The notes under the pieces are model-generated. The model was not told where the DNA came from. It ran no database searches and saw nothing but the letters and a program-made list of their open reading frames with translations. The translations under genes were made by a program, and so were the position numbers. Below, one piece after another: positions 12,851-23,966 of a DNA stretch of 64,000 nucleotides. The number at the start of each line of letters is the position of its first letter. The stretch's first letter is position 1. The DNA comes from Aquanectria penicillioides. Taxonomy: Eukaryota > Ascomycota > Sordariomycetes > Hypocreales > Nectriaceae. Where the stretch lies: the NCBI GenBank assembly GCA_003415625.1, contig PYIU01000001.1:5954210-6018209 (forward strand), written 5' to 3'.

Positions 12851-13672
12851 CACACCACCCATCCACTCACACTCGCCCAACCGCCCTCGCACTAAAACTC
12901 GCCCACCCGCCATCGCCCCATGTCCCCATGTCCCCATTAACCCCCCCCATTACGTCCATGTCTGCCCATGCGACCATGCTTGCTATTAGCCTGCCCATGG
13001 GGCAAGGGACCCCCCTCCAAACACTCCAAAGCCGCCAACGGTCCAACTCCCCTCTCCTCCACCCTCCATAGTAGATGTCCATCATCCCATTCCGTCCGCT
13101 CTGCTTCTCCTGTGCTGGACGGTCTTGCCCTGACCTGCTCCCCTCACCCTCCCGCCGTCGAGGCTGCCCGCGCGCTTCTCACTGCAGCCTCATCCTTCGT
13201 CGCTCACCTCCAGCTCAACAAGGCCCCCTCCCCCCGGGAACTGAGCCCTGCTGCGAATCGTTGATCCGCCCCGCCATCCACCAACCAAACCGACAAAGAA
13301 CCACCGCAACCTGCGACTTGCTTGCTTCTTCCGCCCGTCTGGCCTGTTCAACCTTCTTGTCAATATCCCACTGCAGAATTCGGTCTGCATCTTTCTTCAT
13401 CGCCCTCGTTTTGGTCGTCAGCTTCACTCTATAAGCTCCTCCGTCCTCGTCACACCGGCCCCTTGCATCGCATCCCGTCTCTCGCTTCGCACCAGCCACT
13501 CACTCCATCCTCCAAAGTGACGTCGACGCCGCTGACTCTACCTTGACCTTCACCTACCTTTTTTTCTTCACCCACATCCCCTTTTGTCTTCACCTCTTCC
13601 TTACACTTCTACATTCGTCTCAGACAGCTCCACATCAACAATCTTGTTTCTCTCCTCTTGATATCAGCGACC

Positions 13673-16600
13673 ATGGCTGCGGAGGCTGCCGGCGACGAGG
13701 CTGCCCCCGCACCCAGATCCGCACTCACTTTCCTTGACCTCCCGGCAGAGACCCAGCAGGAGATTCTTTCTCACGTATGCGCCAATAGACCCGCTCCCAT
13801 TGTGTGTATCATGAATCCAACTTACCCGTCCTGCAGTGTTCTCAGTCCGATCTCATCTGCGTCGCACTCGTCTCGAAGCACTTTCACGAGCTCGCCGCTA
13901 CCCAGCTGTACCGTAGCTTCAATATTCTCTTTCCTGACGATGATGACTTGAGGTTCGATTCTCCGATCGATGGCCTTGCCGGCGGCCTTGATACGTTTAC
14001 TACAAGCGAGTATAATTATGCCAAGCATCTCAAGGAACTGTCCATGGATACCGTGAGCACTGGCGTCAAGGCTGAGCATGCTTACAAGCCATACATCTAC
14101 AGCGCCAGCTGCGGCAAGTTCCTCAATACCTTGTTGGCTTTAACTCTCAGGAAGGCAAAGTCCCTCGAAACTTTCCGGTGGGTGTCACAGCATACATCAT
14201 AAGTCGTCTGGTTTTTTGGAGGGGTTTTTTTTTTACGTGTGCTAATGGATCACGGCTAGGTGGAACATCCGGGTGGAACTAAGCAGACCTGTGTATCGGG
14301 AACTGCACAGGATACAGACCTTGACAACAATCCACGTCCGTATGCAGGCCGGCGAATCATACTACACCACGCCTCCGCCCCTTCCACTGGTGCTAGACGA
14401 CACGCCGCTACAAAGTCACTGGACTGACATCCCACCACCGCCGCTATCCCCTCCCTTCCCGGTCCCTCTCCCGGGAAACTCGTCTACGGCCCCGGCTGCA
14501 GGTGGGTCTTCATCACATCCAACCTCAAAGTCCAAGGGTAAAGGTGGAAAGCGCATGGCGCCGTCGCGGGAACCTCCAACCCTTTCAGGTTTCAAGAAGC
14601 TTAAGAGTCTTTCAATCCTTGACATTGATAGCCTTGATGTGATCACTGAGCTCAAGACATGCGTGCGCAATTCATCATCCACATTGAAAGAACTTCAACT
14701 GTCTCTATCCGATTCGCTGGCCTTGCAAGCTCGGAGACCACCACCAGACTCAGACCCAGACGACTCGGACGTCGAGGACGAGTTTCAAGTCGCCCCAAAT
14801 TCGCCAGGTTCTAACTTCGGTGAGAGTGGCCCTGCCAAAACTTTCCGGTCCCAAGAGGAGCGCAAACTCCAAGAGTCTGTATTGGGCAGAATCTTTGATG
14901 TCGAACCCTTTATCGTCAAGAAATCGCCATTCCAACAAAATCCAAGAAACACCAGGTCGAAGAATGACAAGACCGAAGAATCTGAAAACGATGAAGTTGC
15001 GGATCCCCGAGAAGAATTCGTCACCTCGATCAAAGGTGTCTCGACAAAACTCATGGCTCTTCACAATGGTTCCCGAGACTTCTCTACCGCGCAACAGGAC
15101 ATTCTTGATGTAATTGAAAAGGCTGCCAGGAAATATGTGGATTCGGGCGACTTACCAACGAAATCCTCTGGGGGCGAATCTTCAACCGGCAATGGACCGG
15201 AATCAAAGAAAGTCGATTCTGAGTCTCAAGAAAATGAAGCTGGCCAGTCAGAAATCAAGAGTTCCCCAAGTTCAAGCGGCTCCAACAATCGATCCAAGGG
15301 CAAAGGTATTGAGGGCGAGACATCCCCAGATGACATCGAAATCGAGCATTTGGACATGGTCGATGATGTTGACGAGGATTCTGATGATCAAGGTGTGAAA
15401 GAGGGCGATGAGAAAGTCTCGGGATCCGAGGGGACGGCGGATCATTCGGGACCATCTGATTCTTCTTCTGCCAGCAACTCATCTCCCGGTATCGATCGGG
15501 CCATTAACAATCTCACCGCACAATTGAGCAACTCCAAGACTTTATCGACAAAGCTTAGTCACTTTCAGGAGCAGGCGAGTGTTCTGGGCCAGCGGATTAA
15601 GGATATGTGCTCGGATGGAAACGATGCCAATCCTGGCCAGATCAAAGGTGCAGAATCCCAGCTAAAAGATCTCCTCGAGTCCATTGTCGAAATCCAGTGC
15701 CAAATTAAGACCGCCGAGGCTGAGATTATTGATGCGACAAGGCAACTTCCTAGCAATCCGAAGGAGATCAATACTGAGGGCAATCGCCGTTCCATGGATG
15801 ACTACATTCGAGATACCCGAGGTTTTGCATTGGAGTCTCTGAGTATTCACCTGATTCCTGTCAAGGCATCTGTCTTGTCAAGGGTCATGGACCTGACTTG
15901 CATCAAGAACCTCACACTCCTCAATGTTGGTAACCAGGCTCCAATTTGGACTCTCCTTGCCAAGGAGAACAAAGTTCGCCCATTAGCTCTGAGGAGTGTC
16001 TTCACTGACAACGTGTCAACTGCCTTCCTTAACTGCATGTCACAGTTAGATGAGCTGCACGAGATCTTCATGCTTGAGCGCAGCTCAAAACACAAACCAG
16101 AGAGCTTCGCACCCAAGTCCACAACTACGATCGATCAAATCCGACGCCTCGTACTGAAGAAGCACATGTCTACGTTGAAGAGATTGATGATCAAGGATGA
16201 GTCTAATGGTTCCAAATGGGATGTTAATCAGAAGGCTATGATTCTTATCTGCACCCGGGGATCTCAGCTTGAAGAGCTGGCTGTGAGCATGAACATACAC
16301 GCGGTGGTAAGTCCCGAGTCAATTAATTACATTGATGTAACGACGCTAATTCAGCACGCAGCATGCTTTCATGCAGTACTTCGCTGGGCTCGTGAACCTG
16401 AAGGCTATCAACATCCTCCATTTTAGGAATAACGATACCTGCATCTGGGTTATGCGCGAAACCTTGAACTTCATTGTTGACAACCTGTCTCATCATCCAG
16501 AGCTCAAGTTGGAATGGATTGCCATGGAGGACGACCGACTGGACCGTGTCATACGGCCTTCGGAAACAGCCAAGACGAGCGAAGAGTCTTCAAAGAGAAG

Positions 16601-16826
16601 AAACAAGGGCAAAGGGAAGGCTACTTTGAACTCGAGTCACAATAACGACGCACTTCCGTTGCTCCCAATGAGTGACTGGGGCTCGGAAAGCGACAGTGAC
16701 GAGGACGAGGACGATGCGTTCAACTGCGGCAAACGGCTTAGGCTTAAGACCGTTGGGGTGCTGCAGTTCTATGAGGTATGGGGCATCAAAATCTTTGAAA
16801 AGGAGATTCGAAGTGGACGGCTCTAA
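13673..16826 (+). CDS. F-box protein with long acidic low-complexity middle
   Basis: Predicted 984 residues from four exons: 13673-13774, 13837-14177, 14260-16306 and 16362-16826. The introns are 62, 82 and 55 nt; the second and third carry GCTAAT branch points. Residues about 18-60 form an F-box-like motif (FLDLPAETQQEILSH followed by LICVALVSKHFHELA, with the first intron inside it), which would bind Skp1 in an SCF ubiquitin ligase. The middle (about 170-420) is long, rich in Ser/Asp/Glu/Lys and probably disordered. The tail (about 530-900) has Leu-rich stretches such as LESLSIHLIPVKASVLSRV, compatible with a degenerate leucine-rich substrate-binding region. It closes with another acidic patch and a short conserved-looking end (FYEVWGIKIFEKEIR). 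The target is unknown. The last exon boundary is set by frame and by a phase-0 GTAAGT donor. Confidence 0.83.
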
Positions 16827-17746
16827 AAGGCGTCATGGTATTGAAAAAAATAGCGGGCACAAATTTGGGCGACGTGGAAGTGTGGAATTGGCGCACATGG
16901 AACTCCCCCCGAGACCCCTTTGTATTGGGATATGGGTATGGAGGGATGGCGAACCACTGGGTTTGTTCCTTTTTTTTTTTTAATCTTGTTTTTTGGACCA
17001 GTGGACACAAAATACTCCCTTGGAATGGAATAGCGAATTGGGCATGCATGTATGTACGTTATGAGAGTGTTTGGATAATGCTCTATACACCCATGTCGTA
17101 GCGTGGGTTTTATGGTTCACCAGGTTTTGGCATGATGACGTGCATGTCTCTGAGTGGGGTTTTTTCACATTGCTTTGTTGCGGGTCGCATCATGACATGT
17201 GCCATGTGCAGCCGAAGGAACCACAACGCTAGTTAGGGCAGACGTCTTGATGCACGAGTTGCATAACCGGGTTTGGGCAAAATTTCTTGCTCCAAAAAGT
17301 GAGCCCCTGACTATTTTTTTTTTTAGATCAATCGCCCAGATTGGCGGAGAATAAATCACCCTTTATTGTTATTGTTATGGATGCATTTTTGTTGGCACTG
17401 GTCGTCATGAGGATCTATAGGGTAGTCAGGGCTTAAATACAATTCGCTAAATCGAGGGGCTAAAACATGATTGTTTTAGTGTGGTTTGGGTGACAAGAAT
17501 GATTTGGTGCTCTCATCATGAATCGCTCATGAACACCCCGATTGACAGTTTGAAAGCGCCTAGTTTTGTAGTCATAGGTTTGCCCATCCCATGCAGAAAA
17601 ATATTCACGACAAAGTAACCATGAAGAAAAGCGAGCAGTAGTTCAAATAATCATTTCGCCGTGCCTTAATCTAGGATTGGTACAGTTACATAAATACCCT
17701 TAAACAAACGCGCGCACCCGGGAAGCAGCAGGGATCTAATCTTTAT
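16827..17746. other. Intergenic stretch between convergent genes
   Basis: 3' flanks of the F-box gene and of the isocitrate dehydrogenase gene. AT-rich with T runs near 16970 and 17315. Short frames on both strands have no features. Nothing else supported. Confidence 0.5.
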
Positions 17747-19252
17747 TTACAGGCGAGAGATAATGGCCTGGGCATACTCGTTGGTCTTGGCCTTGCCGCC
17801 CAGGTCACCGGTGAGGGTCTTGCCCTCGGCCAGGGTATCAAAGATGGCCTTCTCGATGCGAGAAGCGTGCTCAGTCAGACCCATGTGTCGGAGCATCATG
17901 ATGGAGCTGAGTAGAAGAGCGGTGGGGTTGGCCAGGCCCTTGCCAGCAATGTCAGGGGCAGAACCGTGGACAGCCTCGAAGATGGAGCACTCGTCACCAA
18001 TGTTACCGGAGGGGTGAGACCTAGACCACCGATGAGACCGGCGCACATGTCGGAGAGAATGTCGCCGTACAGGTTGGGCATGACGAGGACCTTGTCGTTG
18101 TAGGGGGTGGGGTCGGTGACCATCTTGAGGCAGCTGTTGTCGAGGAGCTCGGCATCGAACTCGATGCCGGGGAAGTCCTTGGCGACCTCCTGGGCGACCT
18201 TGAGGAAGAGACCGTCCGACAGCTTCATGATGGTAGCCTTGTGGACGACACGGACCTTGGTGCGGCCGATAGACTCGGCGTGCTGGAAGGCGTATCGGAG
18301 GACACGCTCGCTGGCCTCGCGGGTGATGAGCTTGATGCTCTGGACGACGCCATCGACGACAACGTGCTCGATACCGGAGTATTCACCCTCGGTGTTCTCT
18401 CGGATAAGGACGGTGTCGACGTTGTCGTAGGGGGTCTCGTAGCCGGCGACGGAGCGGCAGGGTCGCAGGTTGGCGAAGAGGTTGAAGGTTCGGCGGAGGG
18501 TGAGGTTCAGAGATACGTGGCCCTTGCCAACGGGAGTCTGTTGGAGCAAACCGAGTTAGCCATGTGCCGGGGATGCCGAGCTGAATTTGCGCTCCAGGCG
18601 CACATACCGCGAGGGGACCCTTGAGGGCAATCTTGTTCTTCTGGATGTTCTCAATGGCGGCGTCAGGGATGGCGGTCTTGCCGTCCTTGATGATGGGGGT
18701 GACGTCGACGGGCTCCCAGGCAATGGGAGTCTGCAAGCATGTCAGTTGTTTGCCACGGCTTACACGGGAGGGAGGGGGAAAGATTTTGGGTGGAGCATAC
18801 CTTGGCGGCGGCGAAGATGTCCTTGACGGACTGGGCGATCTCAGGGCCAATACCGTCACCCTCGATCAAACTGACGAGGAAGTTTCCCTGCAGGTGATGT
18901 TAGCAAGTTTGTGTGTTTGTACGAGGCCGAGGTCAGGCTTTGCGCCTGAGTGATTTTATCTCGGCAACCATAGCTCGGACCAGCCGATGCTGGGGTCATG
19001 GTGGGAGAGTGAGGGAAAGGAAAGAAGAAATTGATCGAGCGCAAACGTACATTGGAGTCCTTGGTGCCTTCGTACTTGGCGACTCGGTCGCCGGCGGTCG
19101 AGTAGAATCGGTTCTGTGGTGCACATGTTAGCATTGATATGTGCGAGGCCGTTATCTTCACCTACGTAGACAGCCCAAGAAGAGGCAGCGCGGGGAGCAG
19201 CGCGCAGGGCCTGCCTCGAGGCAGAGATGGAGAGAGCTCGAATGGCCAGCAT
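17747..19252 (-). CDS. idh2: Mitochondrial NAD-isocitrate dehydrogenase, catalytic subunit (frame broken)
   Basis: Oxidises isocitrate to 2-oxoglutarate with NAD+ in the TCA cycle, as part of an Idh1/Idh2 octamer. Five exons: 19252-19166, 19113-19051, 18887-18801, 18730-18608 and 18537-17747; all junctions are phase 0. Length is about 383 residues when read through one frameshift. The N-terminus ([20 protein letters not shown]) is rich in Arg/Ala/Ser, as in mitochondrial presequences. Conserved motifs are [17 protein letters not shown], the substrate-binding [27 protein letters not shown] and [19 protein letters not shown], then [16 protein letters not shown] and [17 protein letters not shown]. 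The match is to the human IDH3A / yeast Idh2 catalytic type rather than the regulatory subunit. Near 18011-18014 the frame changes between LGLTP and SGNIGD; one extra C on the coding strand would join them. The gene is divergent from sec5, with 0.9 kb between the start codons. Confidence 0.93.
18011..18014 (-). other. Frameshift site in idh2 (C4 run)
   Basis: On the coding strand CACCCCTCCGG gives Thr-Pro-Pro-Val and an out-of-frame tail. A fifth C gives Thr-Pro-Ser-Gly, the invariant TPSGNIG of the IDH3A family. Both flanking halves are highly conserved, so the one-base shortage is clear. Confidence 0.88.
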
Positions 19253-20143
19253 TGTGAAGGTCGAGCGAGACGACGGGCAGCCTGGGACTCGGAGAAACAA
19301 CGGAGAGGGAAGAGAGGAGAGGAGAGTAAGAGAAGGAAAAGGAGATTGAAAATGAAGTTTGAAGTTTCTCTCAATAGCCCTGAGCCGAGTGGAAAACAAT
19401 CCAATGCCACCCAGTGTGCCCAGCGACAGATTTCTCCAGCCACTGCGAGCCACTGCGAGTGTGGCGCCTGCATCCACTGACGCTCCACTCCCTCCACTTT
19501 TCCGCGGCTTTTCTTGGATTTTGGCACACCTTGGGGACAGTTTGTTCCACTTTGTTCGGCTACAAGCCTCGGAGCCGCCGGATTTCCGCTTAGCACCTTT
19601 CATCACTCTCCGAGCCGGGCCAACCCGCTCAAGCCCGCTTGAGGCCCCCGAGGACCAAGAAACACTCCCCTGGCGACCACTTATTCCGGTGGGCGTCCGC
19701 CGTTTACACCCCGGTGAGCACTAGCCACAGCGCGCTTAAGCACCTGCTGGTGAACCCTTTTCCAGCCACAATAGCTCCCAGCGCCATACGTAGTTGGGGA
19801 AACCTCCAGCACTAGCCACATTCTTGACTGGCCCCATCATTGCTCAAGCCACAATACCTCATGCCTGTATCAGGCTGTCGGACAACGGACGTTCCCTAGC
19901 CACATATGCAGGAGCTCCAGGTCAACCACCACGCATCGAGTGCACCATCAAAGCAGCTCTCAACACATCTAGCTGTGCTCCGATTTACGCAACCCAGTCC
20001 GCAACAATACATCTAAAATCTAAAAGCTTTCCCGCAAGGTCTTCTGTCGCCTCCGATCGGCTCCTGACTTCTCGCGACCGAGGTCAGGCATGCGCCTCTT
20101 GCCTTGATTGTCCCCCCACCTCTCCTCGCCTTTCGCCGACACC
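19253..20143. other. Shared promoter region of idh2 and sec5
   Basis: About 0.9 kb between two divergent start codons. It contains CACT/AGCCAC-rich sequence and no long frame that resists comparison with the other strand. No TATA box is evident. A shared bidirectional promoter is an inference from the layout only. Confidence 0.5.
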
Positions 20144-23100
20144 ATGGCCGACTACGAGCGCACGATCCTCGACTTCTATCAGATCCCCACATCGTTCCCC
20201 TCAGAATGGCCGGCTGAAAAGAATGAAGGGGAGTCTGAGGATGAGGGTGAGAAGGCCGACAGCAAGGCAAACCGAAGAAGGTCTCGATTCATGGTGTTGG
20301 AGAGAGCTATGAGCGCTCAGAAGAGTACAATGCTAGGACTGGAAGCTGGTGCTGGAGGCGTTGAAAGTTTGGTACAAAAGGACGAGCCTGATCCTCTCGG
20401 AACAACAGACAGCGTCGTTAGGACCTTGAAGCTCCTCGGCCTGCCTCTTCAAGATGATCCACGACTTCGTACGTCCCGCCAGACCCATGGAACCGGCTTA
20501 GAAGTAGCTGACACTTGCAAATAGGCAACAGATTCCTCCTTTCTTCAACGACCTTCTCTCCGACACTATTCCTGTCGCAAATGCATTCAAATGCTGATAC
20601 TCGTGGGCTGCTGACCGGTCTTGACGTTTTGTCCCAGTCAATAGATCAAAAGTCTGCATCCCTCAAGGTACTTGTTGAGGCTAACTTTGAACGATTCGTC
20701 AAAGCCAAGGCCACAATCGACAATGTTTACAAGGAAATGAAATACCGTGGAACAGAACCACCCAGTACTCGGAACCACAGCCATTCCCGGCATGCCAGTC
20801 GGAACAGCTTCCGGAACAGCATGTCCTTGGCTCATAACAACCCACTCGCTCACAACAATCCCTTGACCTCGCCCTTGAATGACGCGCGGAAGAAAAATGC
20901 CCTCATCAAAGAGAGTGAATATGGTGTGCTGGGAATCAAAGCCCCCTTGCTGGATGTCTCAGCAAAAGCGGAAGATGTCTGGGGCCCGGCTCTGGGTGGA
21001 CGGGAAAAAGAGGAACACCTCAAGACTGTCTCTAACCACTTGACTCGATTCAAAGACTATGTTGAACTGAGCACCACAATAGCTGATAGCATTAAGCGCA
21101 AGGATTACGAATCGCTGGTCGAAGAGTATAACAGAGCTAGAAAAATCGCCGATGAAGCTCGTGAACTATCGGGTGAAGTCAAGAACTCTGACCCGACTGA
21201 ACCTCAACTATATCAACTAGTAATTGCGGCTCGGATGTGGCATGATGTTGAGCATCAAATTCGAAACCTCAAGAGGGAGATCTGGAAGAGGCTGGTAAAT
21301 CTACACGGTGCCTCGAGATCAGGCTCTGCCAATGGGCGCGCACAAGACCAACACATTGAGCTAATCAGTCTCCTTTTGGAACTTGGAGCAGAAGACAATC
21401 CGATTTGGGTATGGCTTCTAAGCCGATATGACCACCTGAAGAGCAAGATTCAAACTTTCTCCGACCGTTCCAAGGTAGAAATAGAGGTGCTTCGTCGGAG
21501 ATTGGCAAGTGTCGATAAGCCTAATCCCCACGCAATCGCAAATCATCTCCAATCATTGGGCCGGCCGATCATCGAGGGCAAACCGCCCACTACGGACGCT
21601 CCCGAGGTTATTGAGCTATGGGAGAAGATACTCTCGTTTATGGGCAGCCTCTTGTCATCTCAGGGTATTCTTGGGGAAGTGGTCGAGTTCTGGCAGATGG
21701 TGCAGGGCTTCATTGATGGTAAGGCACAATCAAACTTGCCAGTGGGTTATCGAGGTGAATCGCGCCACCACCACAAGTTATCTCCGCAAAATGTTGGCGA
21801 GTTGCAAAAAGGAGCTGCGGAGCTGGTGGATATGATTCGGGAACATGTGTTTGCCTTCTTCTATGAGCTTCCGCCCGAGGACATTTCGATGCTATTCTCG
21901 CCCGCCCCTTGGTCACCGGACACACCAATGCCACAGACGCCCTTGTCTGGTTCTTTAACACCATCCTCACGAGACCCTCGCTTCATTTTGATCCTAAAAA
22001 CATGCCCCCACCATCGCCAAGTAGAGGGGAGGCCTGGGAAAAGCTTGCTTTCTGGCCGCCCTGGTCAAATTCCATTAGCGGTGTCCATTACCTCTCCAAG
22101 ATGTTAGCTCTCGTTGGCTCGGGAGCTTCTGATATGGCTGGGATCCGCCCCTTGACCTCGAAGGAGGGCTCGACCATGGATCGGCTCAGGAGTCTCGTTG
22201 GAGCTGCGCGAGAGCGCTGCGTAACAGCGCTTTGCGCTGCGTGGAACCGCGATGCCGAAAACATCAAGTATGTGGAAGATTGGCAGCGCTCAGTGGAACT
22301 TGGCGATGTTACTCGGATGCCGGCTAGCTTTGCGGCGTTTGAAGGAGCCCTTCTATTGGGGATGCAAAAGATTCTTTATGTCTCTGACGCTATGTCGAAG
22401 CCAGGTGCCGGTGAGATCATTCCACCACCCCTACTAAGCTGCTTCAGATGGTGCGAAGTCAATATGTCACTACATTGTACAAGGCCCTGAGTGGCATGGT
22501 TGAGAATGCAGAGCGTTCCATGAAAAAGACCGACGACGATTGGTCGCTTGACGACGACGCCGCCCTTACAGTTGCCGCCAACTCGACCCTGACGGGCAAG
22601 GGCACCTTGGATGCCAATGATCGAGTAAGTACTACATCAAACAGAAGGCCAACAATACAGCTAACAGTAGTGTAGAACGTTAGGATGCTTATGACGCTCA
22701 GTAACCTTCAGTCATTGCGCTCACAGGTGGTGCCGAGCCTCAATTCTCAGTTCGAAAATGCCTTTTCTGTCAAGTTGACCGATGAGTCCAAGACTATTCG
22801 GGATGTGCTCGGCCAGATCGACGCCCGTCTGTTCCAATCCTATACCAAACAGTCCATCGAGAAGCTCCAGGGAATCATTCAACCTGGTATTGCTGCTCTA
22901 AACTGGGCCCCCCTGAAGGCCATCGCCCTCAAACGGCCAAGCCCTATGTTTACGAGGCCCTCCTCACCCTCGTCCTCGTGCACTCACAAGTTTCCACCAC
23001 CGCACCATCTCTCACTTCTCAAGTGCTGTCCTTCCTCCTCGAGCAAACCTCAATTCAACTCCTCGAGGCCTTCCGCCGCCGTCCTCGCTACACACTAGAG

Positions 23101-23403
23101 GCCCTCATGCAGGCCACCCTTGATGTCGAGTTCGTCGCCCAGACGCTAAGTCACTACACCACCGACCGCGCCACCGAGCTCCAGGGTCACATCTACCAGG
23201 AACTCGACAGCCGTACCGACAACGAAGCCCGCGTACTCTTGCAGAGCGAGCTACCCGAAATGCGTACCGTCCTCAAGCGTCTCCGCGACGCTAGCAAAAA
23301 CGAGTTTGCGTGTTTCAAGAAGCCTAAGCGCCCTGGTCTTGGCCCTAGCCGTAAGAACAGTGGGATTTCTACGATGTCCGCACAGGCAGGTTCTGGTATC
23401 TGA
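20144..23403 (+). CDS. sec5: Exocyst complex component Sec5 (frame broken three times)
   Basis: Exocyst subunit that tethers secretory vesicles at the growing tip. Three exons: 20144-20468, 20525-22624 and 22676-23403; junctions are phase 1 and phase 0. About 1,051 residues if three missing bases are allowed for. The start ADYERTILDFYQIPTSFPSEW lies in a short first exon. The next region (FLSQMHSNADTRGLLTGL, then IDQKSASLKVLVEANFERFV) is the conserved N-terminal coiled coil of Sec5. The body includes GEAWEKLAFWPPWSNSISG and LVGSGASDMAGIRPLTSKEG. The C-terminus is helical (TLEALMQATLDVEFVAQTLS) and ends with a basic Lys/Arg/Pro tail. The frame shifts near 21981-21985, 22428-22431 and 22908-22913; each time one more C on the coding strand reconnects conserved sequence. 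Without repair, translation would end soon after residue 500. Confidence 0.88.
21981..21985 (+). other. Frameshift site 1 in sec5
   Basis: The upstream frame reads LSGSLTPSSRDPRF and then becomes nonsense. The downstream frame reads HFDPKNMPPPSPSRGEAW. CTTCATTTTG would be in frame as CTTCCATTTTG. A 29-nt intron is the only splice alternative I could construct, and it is too short. Confidence 0.7.
22428..22431 (+). other. Frameshift site 2 in sec5 (C4 run)
   Basis: CCACCACCCCTACTAAG leaves the upstream frame (GAGEIIPPP) one base short of the downstream frame (TKLLQMVRSQYVTTLY). A fifth C restores it. Both sides read as ordinary Sec5 sequence. Confidence 0.82.
22908..22913 (+). other. Frameshift site 3 in sec5 (C6 run)
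   Basis: After IQPGIAALNWAP the frame is lost at GGGCCCCCCTGAAGG. One further C opens the frame that continues PEGHRPQTAKPYVYEALL and on to the C-terminal helical region and the stop at 23403. Confidence 0.82.
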
Positions 23404-23966
23404 TGGACAGGAATCTAGGTGTAAATATTGACGGGACGATGGGTGCATAAAAAACCTACAGAGTTTTGAGGAAATGACAGGTTTTGTAAGGTAGTTGAAA
23501 GCAAATCGCGTATTTATCTAACTTTTGGTATGAAGTGGGAAAAGTGTAAGATTCGTTTTTGCCATGAAACCAGAGCTTCCTGCTTTGCAAATCACTTCCT
23601 TTTTGTGAAAAACCCTGAGGTATCTCATCATCTATACCGCAACGCCTGCAGAACACACGTACATTATAACTTTTTGTCTTAACTTTTTTGTCATCGTATC
23701 CCCCCTCATCATCAAGTAGGCCGGGGTTGTGTGGCCCAAAACCACCTGGTCTTACATAATTTTTATAATTCATCATCAAAAAGGTATCATTTCCGTCCAG
23801 TCATTAGCCATTAAAGTGATGGAAAGAAAAAAAAAAAAGGTTTCCTCCACCATTGTCATCAAACGTTCTCGACTCCTTTTTTTTTTTTTTTTTTTTTAAA
23901 TAAAAAAAAAAGGCATCACAAAGCTGGCAACACATGCTAAATATGCCGCAGGCTTGGATAAGGCAC
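23404..23966. other. Intergenic stretch between convergent genes, with long A/T runs
   Basis: 3' flanks of sec5 and the zinc-finger gene. It contains an A run near 23827-23838 and a run of about 21 T (23877-23897) followed at once by an A-rich block to about 23911, giving a T/A near-palindrome. No coding frame supported. Confidence 0.6.

Larger units (their letters stand above)
10395..13672. other. Non-coding stretch of 3.3 kb with microsatellites
   Basis: Divergent leaders of the KY-like gene and the F-box gene. Open frames are short, overlap on both strands and show no domain features. The right part is C-rich and pyrimidine-rich, with simple repeats between 12680 and 12870, as is common in long fungal 5' leaders. 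No TATA box could be assigned. Confidence 0.5.

Noticed and set aside
21943..21971. A 29-nt intron to explain the first sec5 frame change
   Set aside because: GT and AG ends and frame would fit, but 29 nt is below the length that fungal spliceosomes are known to use and there is no branch point.
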